NCBI RefSeq assembly: GCF_035917275.1 | Contig: NZ_CP108509.1 | Location: forward strand, 868,001-932,000 | Direction of reading: 5' to 3' | DNA from: Streptomyces sp. NBC_01237 | Lineage (GTDB): Bacteria > Actinomycetota > Actinomycetes > Streptomycetales > Streptomycetaceae | DNA length: 64,000 nucleotides | Part shown: in pieces, positions 16,501 through 25,700 of the stretch | Position numbering within the stretch: position 1 is the stretch's first letter | Layout: every line of letters starts with the position of its first letter | Notes under the pieces: generated by a model | Seen by the model: the letters and a program-made list of their open reading frames with translations, nothing else | What the model was told of the DNA's origin: nothing | Databases searched by the model: none | Made by a program: the position numbers and the translations under genes

Positions 16501-18902
16501 AGGCGATTTCCGAGCTGACCGCGCTCACCGCCGCACACCCGCTGCGGGAGCGGCTGCGCGGACTGCTGATGATCGCCCTATACCGCAGCGGACGCCAGGC
16601 CGAGGCCCTCGCGGTGTACGCGGACACCCGCCGGCTGCTCGCCGATGAACTGGGCGTCGACCCGCGCCCCGAGCTGGCCCAGCTCCAGCAGCGCATCCTC
16701 CAGGCCGACGAGGAGCTGGCCCGCCCGGCCGGGCAGCAGTCCCCGGCCGAGGAGACCCCCTGGCCGCCTCCCCCGGCCGTTCCTCACCAACTCCCGACTT
16801 CCGTTCATGACTTCACGGGCCGTCAGCACCATCTTCTGGAGATCACCGAGCATCTGCTCCGGGCCGACGGTTCGGTCATGGCCATCACCGCGCTGGGAGG
16901 CCTGGGAGGCGTCGGCAAGACGACTCTCGCCGTCCAGGCCGCCCATACGGTCCGGACCGACTTCCCGGACGGCCAGTTGTACGTCGACCTCCAGGGCGCC
17001 GGATTCCGTGCGGCGGCGGCCGAGGCGGTGCTCGGCTCGTTCCTGCGCGCACTCGGCACCGCCGACTCCGCGATCCCGGACACCCTGGACGAGCGGGCCG
17101 CCCTGTACCGCTCCTCACTGGAGGGCCGCCGCGTCCTGGTCCTCCTGGACAACGCCCGTGACGCGGCGCAGATCCGCCCGCTGCTCCCCGGCACGGCGGG
17201 CTGCGCGGCGCTGGTCACCAGCCGGGTCCGGATGGTCGATCTGGCCGGTGCGCACCTGGTGGACCTCGATGTGATGTCCCCCGAGGAGGCCCTCCAGCTC
17301 TTCACCCGGATCGTCGGCACGGAGCGGGTCGGCGCGGAGCGCGAAGCGGCCCTGGACGTGGTGGCCGCCTGCGGCTTCCTGCCGCTGGCCATCCGCATCG
17401 CCGCCTCCCGGCTGGCCGCCCGCCGCACCTGGACGGTCTCCGTCCTCGCCGCCAAACTCGCCGACGAGCGCCGCCGCCTGGACGAACTCCAGGCCGGCGA
17501 CCTCGCCGTCAAGGCGACCTTCGAGCTGGGCTACGGCCAGCTGGAGCCCGCCCAGGCCCACGCCTTCCGCCTCCTCGGCCTCGCCGACGGCCCGGACATC
17601 TCGCTGGCCGCCGCCGCCGCCCTGCTCAACCTGGAGCCGCACACGGCGGAGGACCTGCTGGAAGACCTGGTCGGTACCAGTTTCCTCGACTCGGCGGCAC
17701 CGGGACGCTACCGCTTCCACGACCTCGTACGCCTCTACGCGCGCGCCTGCGCGGAGCGCGACGAACAGCCGCCGCAGGAGAGGGAGAAGGCGCTGTCACG
17801 GCTGCTGGACTTCCACCTCGCCACGGCGGCCGGGGTCTACGCGCTGGAGCACCCCGGAGACCGGCTGGTCGACCATCTGGAGCCCACGGAGCACGGAGGC
17901 CTGGTCTTCGGCGGCCGACGCGAGGCGATCGACTGGCTGTACTCGGAGGCGACCGCTCTGCTCGCCTCCGTCCGCCAGTCCGCGGGCCCGTCGCTGCGGC
18001 GCGCCGTGGACACGTTGTGGGCCACCCAGGATCTGGCGGACTCGGGCGCCGCTTCACGGCAGTACGAGGCGGTCGCCACGTCCCTGTGGGAAGAGGCGGC
18101 GCGGCGGAGCGACCCCAGGGCCGAGGGGCGGGCCGCGCTGGTCGTGGCCAGGAGCCATATGAACGCGGGCAGGTTCACGCAGGCCGACGACGCGGCCGCC
18201 CGCGCGCTCCTGATGGCGGAGAGCTGCCAGGACGCCCTGGCGATCTGCTGGTCGCAGAACAGCCGGGGCACGATTGCTCTCTACCAGAACCGCCATGAGC
18301 AGGCCGAGCGTCATCTGACGGCTGCCCTGGCGGGTTTCCAGGCCGTCGGTGACCGGCCCGGCGAGGCGAGCGTCCTGTGCAATCTGTCCCGTGCCCGGCT
18401 CGCCGCCGGTGAGGTCTCCTCGGCCCTGACACTCGCGGAGGAGGGGATGGCCGTCTACGACGGCCTCGACATGTCCCTGCGTGGCGCCAACGCGCGCTAC
18501 GCGCTCGGACTCGCGCTCACGGCCGCCCAGCGGTTCGACGAGGCCATCGCGTCGTTCCGCGAGGCCCATCTGCGGTTCGCCGACAGCCGCCAGCGCCTCT
18601 GGGAGGGCATGAGCCTCTTCAGGATCGCCGAGGCCGAACTCGCCGCGCACCATCCGGCAGCGGCCCTGGACCTGGCCGAGCGGGCCCTGGCCGTACTGAG
18701 CGGCATCGGCGGGGACTGGCGGAGGGGCAACGTGCTGACGGTCCTGGGGCGAGCGCTCCAGGCCGTGGGCCAGGTGGACCGTGCGCGGGCGTGCTGGCAG
18801 GAGGCGCTGGACCTCTTCGAGGAACTCGGTTCACCCGAGGCCCGGCAGGTGAGCGAACTGATCGAGGGCCGGATGTCCTCCTCCCTGCCGAACACCACGT
18901 AG
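13551..18902 (+). CDS. vWA-like / double SARP / NB-ARC / TPR fusion protein
   Basis: A 1783-residue protein. Residues about 130-530 are a SAV_2336-type vWA-like region with a MIDAS motif (Asp181-x-Ser183-x-Ser185 in LLVDDSPSM), preceded by a Pro/Ala-rich linker. Two complete SARP units follow, each a winged HTH plus BTAD: about 540-785 and 812-1053. They are clear duplicates (RLRAHLMLALYRSGRQAEAL and RLRGLLMIALYRSGRQAEAL). Then come an NB-ARC STAND ATPase (about 1080-1400; Walker A GLGGVGKTT with Lys1123, Walker B LVLLDNARD with Asp1200) and C-terminal TPR-like helices to residue 1770. The arrangement is AfsR-like (SARP-NB-ARC-TPR) with a second SARP and a vWA front end. In this position the vWA partner of the conflict system also appears to be a DNA-binding transcription activator. 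The ATG overlaps the MoxR stop; a strong terminator follows. Confidence 0.85.
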   Translation: MIDRLHVLLDSLGYDLAAPELLDVLWLARAMGPASPAPEQPAGPPALRPDDAPVVKPVGDAGPGSPAAPSEAARDPRVTAQAAEPAGRPHRLYAADGGGSGAAPEGAGTRARSVRAPGPRALPGAQPLARALRPLRGYRDHRYRTVADIEATVRLTAESGVLDVVARPEQELRHTAFLLVDDSPSMRLWQPLAREVKRLLERAGVFRAVRVHRFVLGDGHRPTGTPRTESPVTFVLTDGVDEAWQSPAADRFIETWGRAGPLTVLPPLPRRLWRGTAFDAQPHPVVAEQPFAPARELRILDPLSGLPVRRTADRPAVPVVALTPSSLSAWARLLTRPGTPSLVDIAMFDAGGVASRAAGPPPSTHPRHRLERFRASFSPDAYRLAVRLSAIRPLSLPVIQLVRIASLPGTSPTAVAEVLLGDLLRPAEDGGPGDLRLPTAVGGGPADPLYDFRPGIRDLLASGLSVEQSIEVVEAVGGALEPYLGRMPDFAALLDDPRGDEHRSAGTSAFAVLVSPVLDRLYGRATRVAEVPGAHQVPLRFTVFGPHLAWRGTEPVPMGSSRQKAVLVALLLRRGRAVADTVLVDSVWGEQAPDDRTQAARSYVSRLRRALASSGIEIEDTADGYRLPAPGGTDEPDLDLTVAERLHEEARTARAAGDLAGARRALTDALARTEGPPLDGITGPFATDQATRLAEWRLALLEFRIELDLEAGDHAAIIPELDGLTQAHPLNERLRAHLMLALYRSGRQAEALAVYADIRRLLHDEIGLDPGPELTRLQTRILQGADASHPAVAPRPRPVLATSPVTAPPVDGVRFAVLGPVRAWRGGELLASGSPQQRALLTALLLRDGRTATASELIDAIWGEEPPQQALAALRTYASRLRKVLDPGVLISEAGGYALRIPADALDLHTARRLATEAEQARINGDLPQARALITEVLALWDGEALTSVPGPYAENQRTRLEEWRLELTETRLDLNLESGFHAEAISELTALTAAHPLRERLRGLLMIALYRSGRQAEALAVYADTRRLLADELGVDPRPELAQLQQRILQADEELARPAGQQSPAEETPWPPPPAVPHQLPTSVHDFTGRQHHLLEITEHLLRADGSVMAITALGGLGGVGKTTLAVQAAHTVRTDFPDGQLYVDLQGAGFRAAAAEAVLGSFLRALGTADSAIPDTLDERAALYRSSLEGRRVLVLLDNARDAAQIRPLLPGTAGCAALVTSRVRMVDLAGAHLVDLDVMSPEEALQLFTRIVGTERVGAEREAALDVVAACGFLPLAIRIAASRLAARRTWTVSVLAAKLADERRRLDELQAGDLAVKATFELGYGQLEPAQAHAFRLLGLADGPDISLAAAAALLNLEPHTAEDLLEDLVGTSFLDSAAPGRYRFHDLVRLYARACAERDEQPPQEREKALSRLLDFHLATAAGVYALEHPGDRLVDHLEPTEHGGLVFGGRREAIDWLYSEATALLASVRQSAGPSLRRAVDTLWATQDLADSGAASRQYEAVATSLWEEAARRSDPRAEGRAALVVARSHMNAGRFTQADDAAARALLMAESCQDALAICWSQNSRGTIALYQNRHEQAERHLTAALAGFQAVGDRPGEASVLCNLSRARLAAGEVSSALTLAEEGMAVYDGLDMSLRGANARYALGLALTAAQRFDEAIASFREAHLRFADSRQRLWEGMSLFRIAEAELAAHHPAAALDLAERALAVLSGIGGDWRRGNVLTVLGRALQAVGQVDRARACWQEALDLFEELGSPEARQVSELIEGRMSSSLPNTT

Positions 18903-18924
18903 CCAGTCCGTCCGCCGACGCACA

Positions 18925-18961
18925 CTGCCCCGTTCCCGGCGCGGGTCCGGGAACGGGGCAG
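18925..18961. terminator. Bidirectional terminator
   Basis: Bases 18925-18938 pair perfectly with 18948-18961 (14 bp, 9-nt loop). It sits in the 81-bp gap between the converging vWA/SARP gene (+) and PKS gene (-), so it can end both transcripts. Confidence 0.9.
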
Positions 18962-18983
18962 CGGCCGTGCGCATCCGACGAGG

Positions 18984-19790
18984 TCAGAACCCCTTCTGGA
19001 AGTCGCCGTGTTCGGACAGCCATCGGTGGACGGCGAGTGCGGTGGATTCGGCGTGTTCCTCAAGCATGGAGAAGTGGTCGCCCGCCACCTCCGTCCGGAC
19101 GTGCTCCAGGGTCCAGCCGGCGCGCGCGTCGTCGCCGAGCAGTTCGGGCAGGGCCCTGTCCTCCGCCGCCCCGACGAGCAGGGTCGGGGTGGTCACGGGC
19201 CGCGGGGTCCAGCCGTCGAGCAGATCCGCGTACCACGCCATCGCCGTGAGCTGTTCGTCGGCGACGGGCAGTTGCGGGAACCGGTCGAGCAGCCTTCGCG
19301 TGATCACGGACATTCCCCGGACCATGGCCGCCCCGGTCGACCGGGGGGTGTCGAGCAGCACCAGTGCGACGGGCGGAACGCCGGCCGCCTCCAGCCGTCG
19401 TACGAGCTCGTGGGCCAGCCATCCTCCGGAGGAATAGCCCGCGAGCGCGAACGGCCGGTCCTCGAACCGTCGCAGCAGCGTCTTGGCCAGTCGGTCCGCG
19501 GCCGCTTCCAGGTTCACCGGCAGCGGCTCCCCCGGGGCGTATCCGGGCGCGGCGGCCGTCCAGACCTGTCGGCGGTTGCGCAGTGCGGCGGCGAACTTCA
19601 CGTACTGGTACGCCCCTGTGGGTGCGATGAGCGAGGACAGGCAGACCAGTGCCGGTTCCTGTTCACCGTCCGAGAGCCGCAGGGTTTCCGGCTCGGCCCC
19701 CTCGCCCGTCGCGAAGGCCGGCCGCAGCCGGGCGGCGATCGACAGCAGGTCACCGGCCTGTTGCGGGGTGCCGGTCCGCAGCGCCGCGCG
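18984..19790 (-). other. PKS thioesterase domain
   Basis: A type I α/β-hydrolase thioesterase of about 265 residues closing the PKS. The nucleophile motif is GYSSGGW, an acid residue follows in GAAEDRALPE, and the catalytic His is in VAGDHFSMLEEHA. Release is therefore hydrolytic or lactonising, not reductive. Confidence 0.85.
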
Positions 19791-22700
19791 GAAGAGCGCG
19801 GCAATGGGGTGCGCCGCATCCGGTGAGGGCGGCGGTGTCTGCTGCGAGGACGCGTGGGGCGGCCGGGACGCGGAGTCGGAGGCGGGTTCCTCCGCTGCCG
19901 CGGGGCTCAGGCGCGCCATGAGGGCGTCCACGTGGGAGCCGCCGGTCTCCAGGAAGTGGGCGGCCAGCTCCTCGACGGACTCGGCGTCGAAGAGCAGGGT
20001 GGACGACACCTCACCGAGATCCTCGCGCAGCGCGTTCGTCAGCTGGAGGACAAGGATGGAGTCCATCCCGTAGTCGCTGAGCGGCGCCGAGAGAACGATC
20101 TTGTCCGCCGGAATGCCGAGGGTCTGTGCGGCCCGGTCACGGAGGTAGCCGGCCATCGTGTCGGCGCGGCCGGCCTCGTCGGGAGCCGATGCCGTTCCGG
20201 TCGGGACGCCGGTCAGGGGTGCTGCCGGGGCCGGGACCGATACAGGGACCGGAGCCGGAGCCAGGACAGGAGCCGGGACAGGGGCCGCGGCCGCCACCGG
20301 GGTGAAGGCGGGTTGCGGGGGTGCGGTGGTCCCGGCCGGGGACTTCGGGGGTGTCCGCCGGGTCGCGGACTCCCGCCGCGCCGGCGGGGCCGCCGCCTGC
20401 CGTGCGATCCCGTCGCTCTCGGCGGCGATGATCTGCTGCCCGAGCTCACGTGCCTGGGGCAGCACGGAGACGACCGACGGGAAGCCCTCGCTCGCCAGCA
20501 CCTCCCGCCAGTTCTCCGGCGACAGCGCGGGCGAACCCGGCACGCGCAGCGAGTCGTCCTCGAAGAGCCACCAGCCCTCCAGCAGTCCGAACGTGAGGTG
20601 GCTGGAGACGTCGAACGCCGCGAGTTCGTTCATCAGGAGCCAGCCCCCGTCGCGCAGGGCCGCCTTCGCGTTGCGGATCGTGTTCCGCGTGTCGCGCGTC
20701 GCGTGCAGAACATTGGCGGCGATGACCAAGTCGTAGCTCCCGCCTTCGACGCCCTGCCCCGCCAGCGGCTGTTCGGCGTCGAAACGGGCGTAGGCGAGAT
20801 ACGGAACCTCCGGTCCGTACTCGGTCCGGGCGTGGTTGAGGAACGCCTTCGAGAGATCGGTGTACACGTATGTCTCGATGTGCTGCTGGAAGGGGCGCAG
20901 CGCGGCGAACATCCCCACGCTGGTGCCGCCCGTGCCGGCGCCGATCTCCAGGATGCGAAGGCGAGCGCCCGGATCCAGGCGCAGCCGCTCCGCGACGACG
21001 GAGGCCGCGGCATCGCTCATGGCGCGGTTGTACATGTCGGCCACGCGGTTGTTGCGGTACGTGCCTTCGACGAGCGTGACGGAGCCACGCGGGAACAGGA
21101 TGTCGGTCGGCCGGGTCCTGCCGGTGAGGATGTCGGGCAGCGCCCGGAGCGCGGCGTCGAGCAGGGCGAGTTCGGCCGCCTTGTCGGGATCCGCGGACCA
21201 CTCCGCGCGGCGCTGGTCCCATTCGCGGTCGAGGACCTCCAGCGACGGGGCCGACTGCGGGACGATGCGGAGCGCGTGGTCGAGCCAGGTGTCGTAGCGG
21301 TCCAGGATTCCGGCACGCCGGCGGAGCCGGGCGATGTCGTCGGGGGACGACGGGGTGCCGGAGCCGTGCAGTCCGCCGAGCGCTTCGAGATGTCCGCGGA
21401 CCATGCGCCCGAGGAGCGGATCGCGTTCGTTCCTGCGCCATGCGGCGATCGCGCGCAGGGTCTCCCACTCGGACGGTGCCGTGGGGGCCGCCACGACGGC
21501 GGCGGGCGTGACGTGGGACCGTGCCCTCGCGTGGACCGTGAGCCGGGTCGCCGGGTCGATCCCCTCGATGGCGTCGGGCTTGCTCAGCTTGATGAAGCTC
21601 ACCTGACGCTGCGGTCCGCCGAGAAGCGTGCCGAGCGCCTCCATCGCCTCCGGCGGTTCGATCGAGACCAGGCCCCAGCGTGCCATGTGTTCGCGGTGGA
21701 GTTCGGACGAGGCGCTGCCGATGCTCCCCCACCACCCCCAGTTCATCACCTTCACCGGGCACTCCCAGTGCCGGGCGAGGAAGTGGGCGTAGGCGTCGCT
21801 GAAGGTGCATCCGGCCGCGTAGTTGCCCTGGCCCGCGGCGGTCGTGAACGATTGGACGGACGAGAAGAAGAGGACGAAGTCCAGACTCTCGTCCGCGAAC
21901 ACCTCGGCCATGGCCACGCTGGCGTCGATCTTCGCCGTGAGGCTCGCGCGCAGCGTCGCCTCGTCCATCCTGGCCAGACTCTGGTCCCGCAGGACGAGTG
22001 CCGCCTGGATGACGCCATGGATCCGCGGATGATGCCGCTTGATCTCCTCGTAGGCCCGGCGCAGCGACGCGGGGTCGGCGGCGTCGGCCGACAGGTAGCG
22101 CACACTGCCCCGACCGTTGCCGTTGCCGTTGCCGAGCTTCGCGTCGATCGACGCGTCCTGCGGGCGGCGACCGATCCAGATCACATGGGCGCCGTAGCGC
22201 TGGACGACGTGCTGGGTCCATACGGTGCCGAGTCCGCCCGCTCCGCCGATCACGACGTAGACGCCGCCTTCGCGGTACCCCTCCTTTTCGGCGTTCCCGG
22301 CCTCGTTCGGCACCCAGCGCCGGACCAGCCACTGGCCCGTGCGGCGCACCAGGGTGTCGCTGTCCGCCCGTTCGGGGAGCGTCAGCAGGTCCTCGGGCAG
22401 GTCGGGGGTGTCGAGGTCCGTCCGGCGGACCGACCAGTGCGCGTACTCCCGCCCGAGCGAGCCGAAGAGGCCGTGCAGCCCGGCGTGGGCGGGTGCTGTC
22501 GACTCGGTGTCGTACGTGGCCAGGGCGCGCCGCGTCACCAGGGTCACGACGAGCGGGCGGGCGTCGTGACCTGTGCGGACGAGGGCCTTGATCATGCGGA
22601 AGGCCGCGATGACGCCGTCCTCCTGGGCGGCGGTGAAGCCTGCGGTGTCGGTCGGCAGGAGCGCCGGCCGCCCGTCCGGTTCGGTGTCGGGCGCGATCCA

Positions 22701-25700
22701 GACGAGATGCCCGACCGGGGCCGCGGCCCGGAGCCGGGACGCGACCTCGTCCGTCGACGCGCTCGGCGGAAGGTCCCACACCGTGGCACGCGGGTACTGA
22801 CGGGTGAGCTCGGACCGCTGGTCGGTGCTTCCCCCCACGACGAGCACATGGTCCGGGGCCGGCAGGGGGCGGTCGTCCGTCGTGCGCGCGGATACGGGTT
22901 CCCAGACCGGTGCGAACAGCGCGGGTGCCGGTTCCTTCACCCGGCGGGAGGTGTAGCCGGTCATCCGGACGCAGACCTCGCCGTCGCCGTCGACGAGATC
23001 CACGTCGAGCCGGCTCAGCGTGGTCGGCTTCCCCGTCGCGTCCGCGGCACGGACGACCGCCCACATCGAGGGCGGGCACGGGGCGAGGAGTTCGAAACGG
23101 TCGAGCGCGAACGGCACCACCGTCTCCAGGGCGGTCGCGCCGTCGGTGAGGTGCAGCGCGATCGATGCCTGGATGGCCGAGTCCAGCAGCGACGGGTACA
23201 GGACGTACGCCGTGTCGGCCGCGTCGGCGTCGGCCGGCAGGTCGAGTTCGGCCACGACGGTGCCGGTACCGACGTGTGCCTCACGGATGGCGCGGAGCGA
23301 CGGCCCATGGACGATGCCCATCGACGCGAGCGCGTCGTGGATGCGTGCGGCGGACACGGTCGTCGCACAGTTCGCGCGGAGCGAGGCGAGGTCGAGGGGC
23401 TCGGGACGGGCCGTGTCGGAGGGCGCCATCCGCCCGGTGGAGTACACGACGGGCCGGGCGGCTCCACCGGTGTTCGAGGCGATCTCGAAGGTGAACTCGT
23501 CGTCCTTCGCGGGTTTCACCAGGACGTCGAGGCTCAGGGGTGTTCCGTCGTGGGTGACCGGCCGTACCCAGGTGATGTCACGCATGCGCAGCGGCGCCGA
23601 CGCGTCGGTGCCCCACAGCCGGGCCGCGGTCTCCCGTGCCATTTCGAGATGGGCGACGCCCGGGAGGACGCGCTGCCCGCGCACCGTGTGATCGCGGAGG
23701 ACGGACTCGTCGCCCTTGAACTCGGTGGACGCGCGCAGGGTGCCGGGGCTGCCCGCCACCGGCGAGAACTCCTGGATCAGCGGATGGTCCGTCAGCGGGC
23801 GTCGCACCGCGGCGCGGTTCACTACGGACGGCGGGGACAGGGGCGGCGGACCGGCCCAGTAGCTTTCCGCGGCGAACGGGTAGGTCGGCAGGGGAACCCG
23901 CAGATGGGCTCCCGCGGCGAACGCCGCCCCGTAGTCGAGGGCGACGCCCTGGGTGAAGTATCCGGCGAGAGCGGTGAGGTCCGCGCGGTACGCCTCGGCG
24001 TCCGCGCCGGCCCCGGCCGGGTCCGAGCAGCGCAGGAGGCACGCGTCGCCATGGCTGCTCCCGGTGCCTGCGCCGCCCTTGCGGGCCGGCACCGCGTGGC
24101 CGGTGAACGCCCGTGATCCGTCGGGACCTTCGTCCAGTGTCCGGATCAGCTCGGCGCGGTCCGCCACCACGCAGGCGAACCGGTGGGCGAACCAGTCCCT
24201 TCCCACGGCGAGCGTGTAGGCGAGGTCGCCCAGGTCCGGGGCGTCCTCGCGGCGGCAGTGCGCCGCCAGCCGCGTCATCTGCCGGGCCAGTTGCTCGCGT
24301 GAGTGTGCCGAGAGGACGACGAGATACGCGGGGCGCGGCGCTCGGCCGCGGGCACGGTCACGGGCGGCGGACGGCGCTTCCTCGATGACGAGGTGCGCGT
24401 TGGTGCCGCTCGCGCCGAAGGAGCTGACGGCCCCGCGACGCGGTCCGCCGTCGGACGGGCTCTCCCAGCGGTGGTTGCGTGTACTCAGATAGAAGGGACT
24501 GTCCTCAAGGCTGATGGCGGGGTTCGGCTTCTCGAAGTGCAGTGAGGCGGGGATCTGTTCGTGCCTCATCGCGAGGAGGATCTTCAGCACCCCCGCGACG
24601 CCCGCGGCGAACTGGGTGTGACCGAGGTTCGTCTTGACCGAACCCAGCGCGCAGTAGGCGGTTTTCTCCGTGCCGGCCCGGAACGCGCGGCTGAGGGCGG
24701 AGAATTCGATGGGATCGCCGAGCGGGGTGCCGGTGCCGTGGGCCTCCACGAGCCGGATCGACTCGACGTCGACGCCGAAGGTCTCGTACGTCTCGCGGAG
24801 CAGCCGCTCCTGCGAGACGGAGCTGGGCGCCATGATGCCGTTGGTCGCTCCGTCGTGGTTGCTCCCCGTGGCGCGGATCACGCCATGGATGTGGTCGCCG
24901 TCGGCCAGGGCCTCGTCGAGCCGCTTCAGTACGAGGACACCGACGCCCTCGCCCGGTACGAACCCGTCGGCACGGTGGTCGAAGGTGTGGCAGTGTCCGG
25001 TCGCCGAGAGCATTCCGGCACGTCCGGCCAGCTCGTAGAGCCGCGGTGTCGACTGGACGAAGACCCCGCCCGCCAGTGCCATGGTGGTCTCGCCCGACCA
25101 GAGCCCCCGGCACGCCAGGTCGATCGCGACGAGCGAGCTGGAGCACGAGGTGTCGACCGCCAGCGCGGGTCCCTTCAGGTTGAGGACGTAGGAGATGCGG
25201 GCCGGGATGACGGATGCCATGCTCCCCCAGAACGCCTGGGCCGGCGCGTCCTCCCCCACGATCTCCTGGTAGTCACCGTTCCAGCAGCCCACGTACACAC
25301 CGCAGCGGGTCTCCCCCAGGTGCCGCCCGGCGTACCCCGCGTCCTCCAGCGCCGTCCACGCCTCCTCCAGCAGCAGGCGCTGCTGGGGATCCATGGCGGC
25401 GGCCTCGACGCCCGAGATGCCGAAGAACGACGGGTCGAACCGATCGATCCCGTGCAGGAATCCGCCCTGTGTGCAGAGCGGCGAACCGTCGGCCCCGGTG
25501 TCCGCGAGCTTCCAGCGGGTCGCCTCGGTGACGAGGTCGTCGCCGTTCACGAGATGGGTCCAGAGGTCGTCGAGGTTGTCGGCCCCGGCGAACCGGCCGC
25601 TCATCCCGACGATGGCGATCGGCGCGCGGCCGGCGGGCCGTCCGGCGGGAACGGGGCCGGAGGCGGTCCGCGGACGTACTTCGACGGTGTCGGCCCGCGG

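Noticed and set aside
19854..24116. 1420-residue plus-strand open frame opposite the PKS
   Set aside because: Antisense shadow of the KR5-DH5 region caused by high G+C; no ribosome site or domain. The same holds for the other long plus-strand frames between 24561 and 39389.
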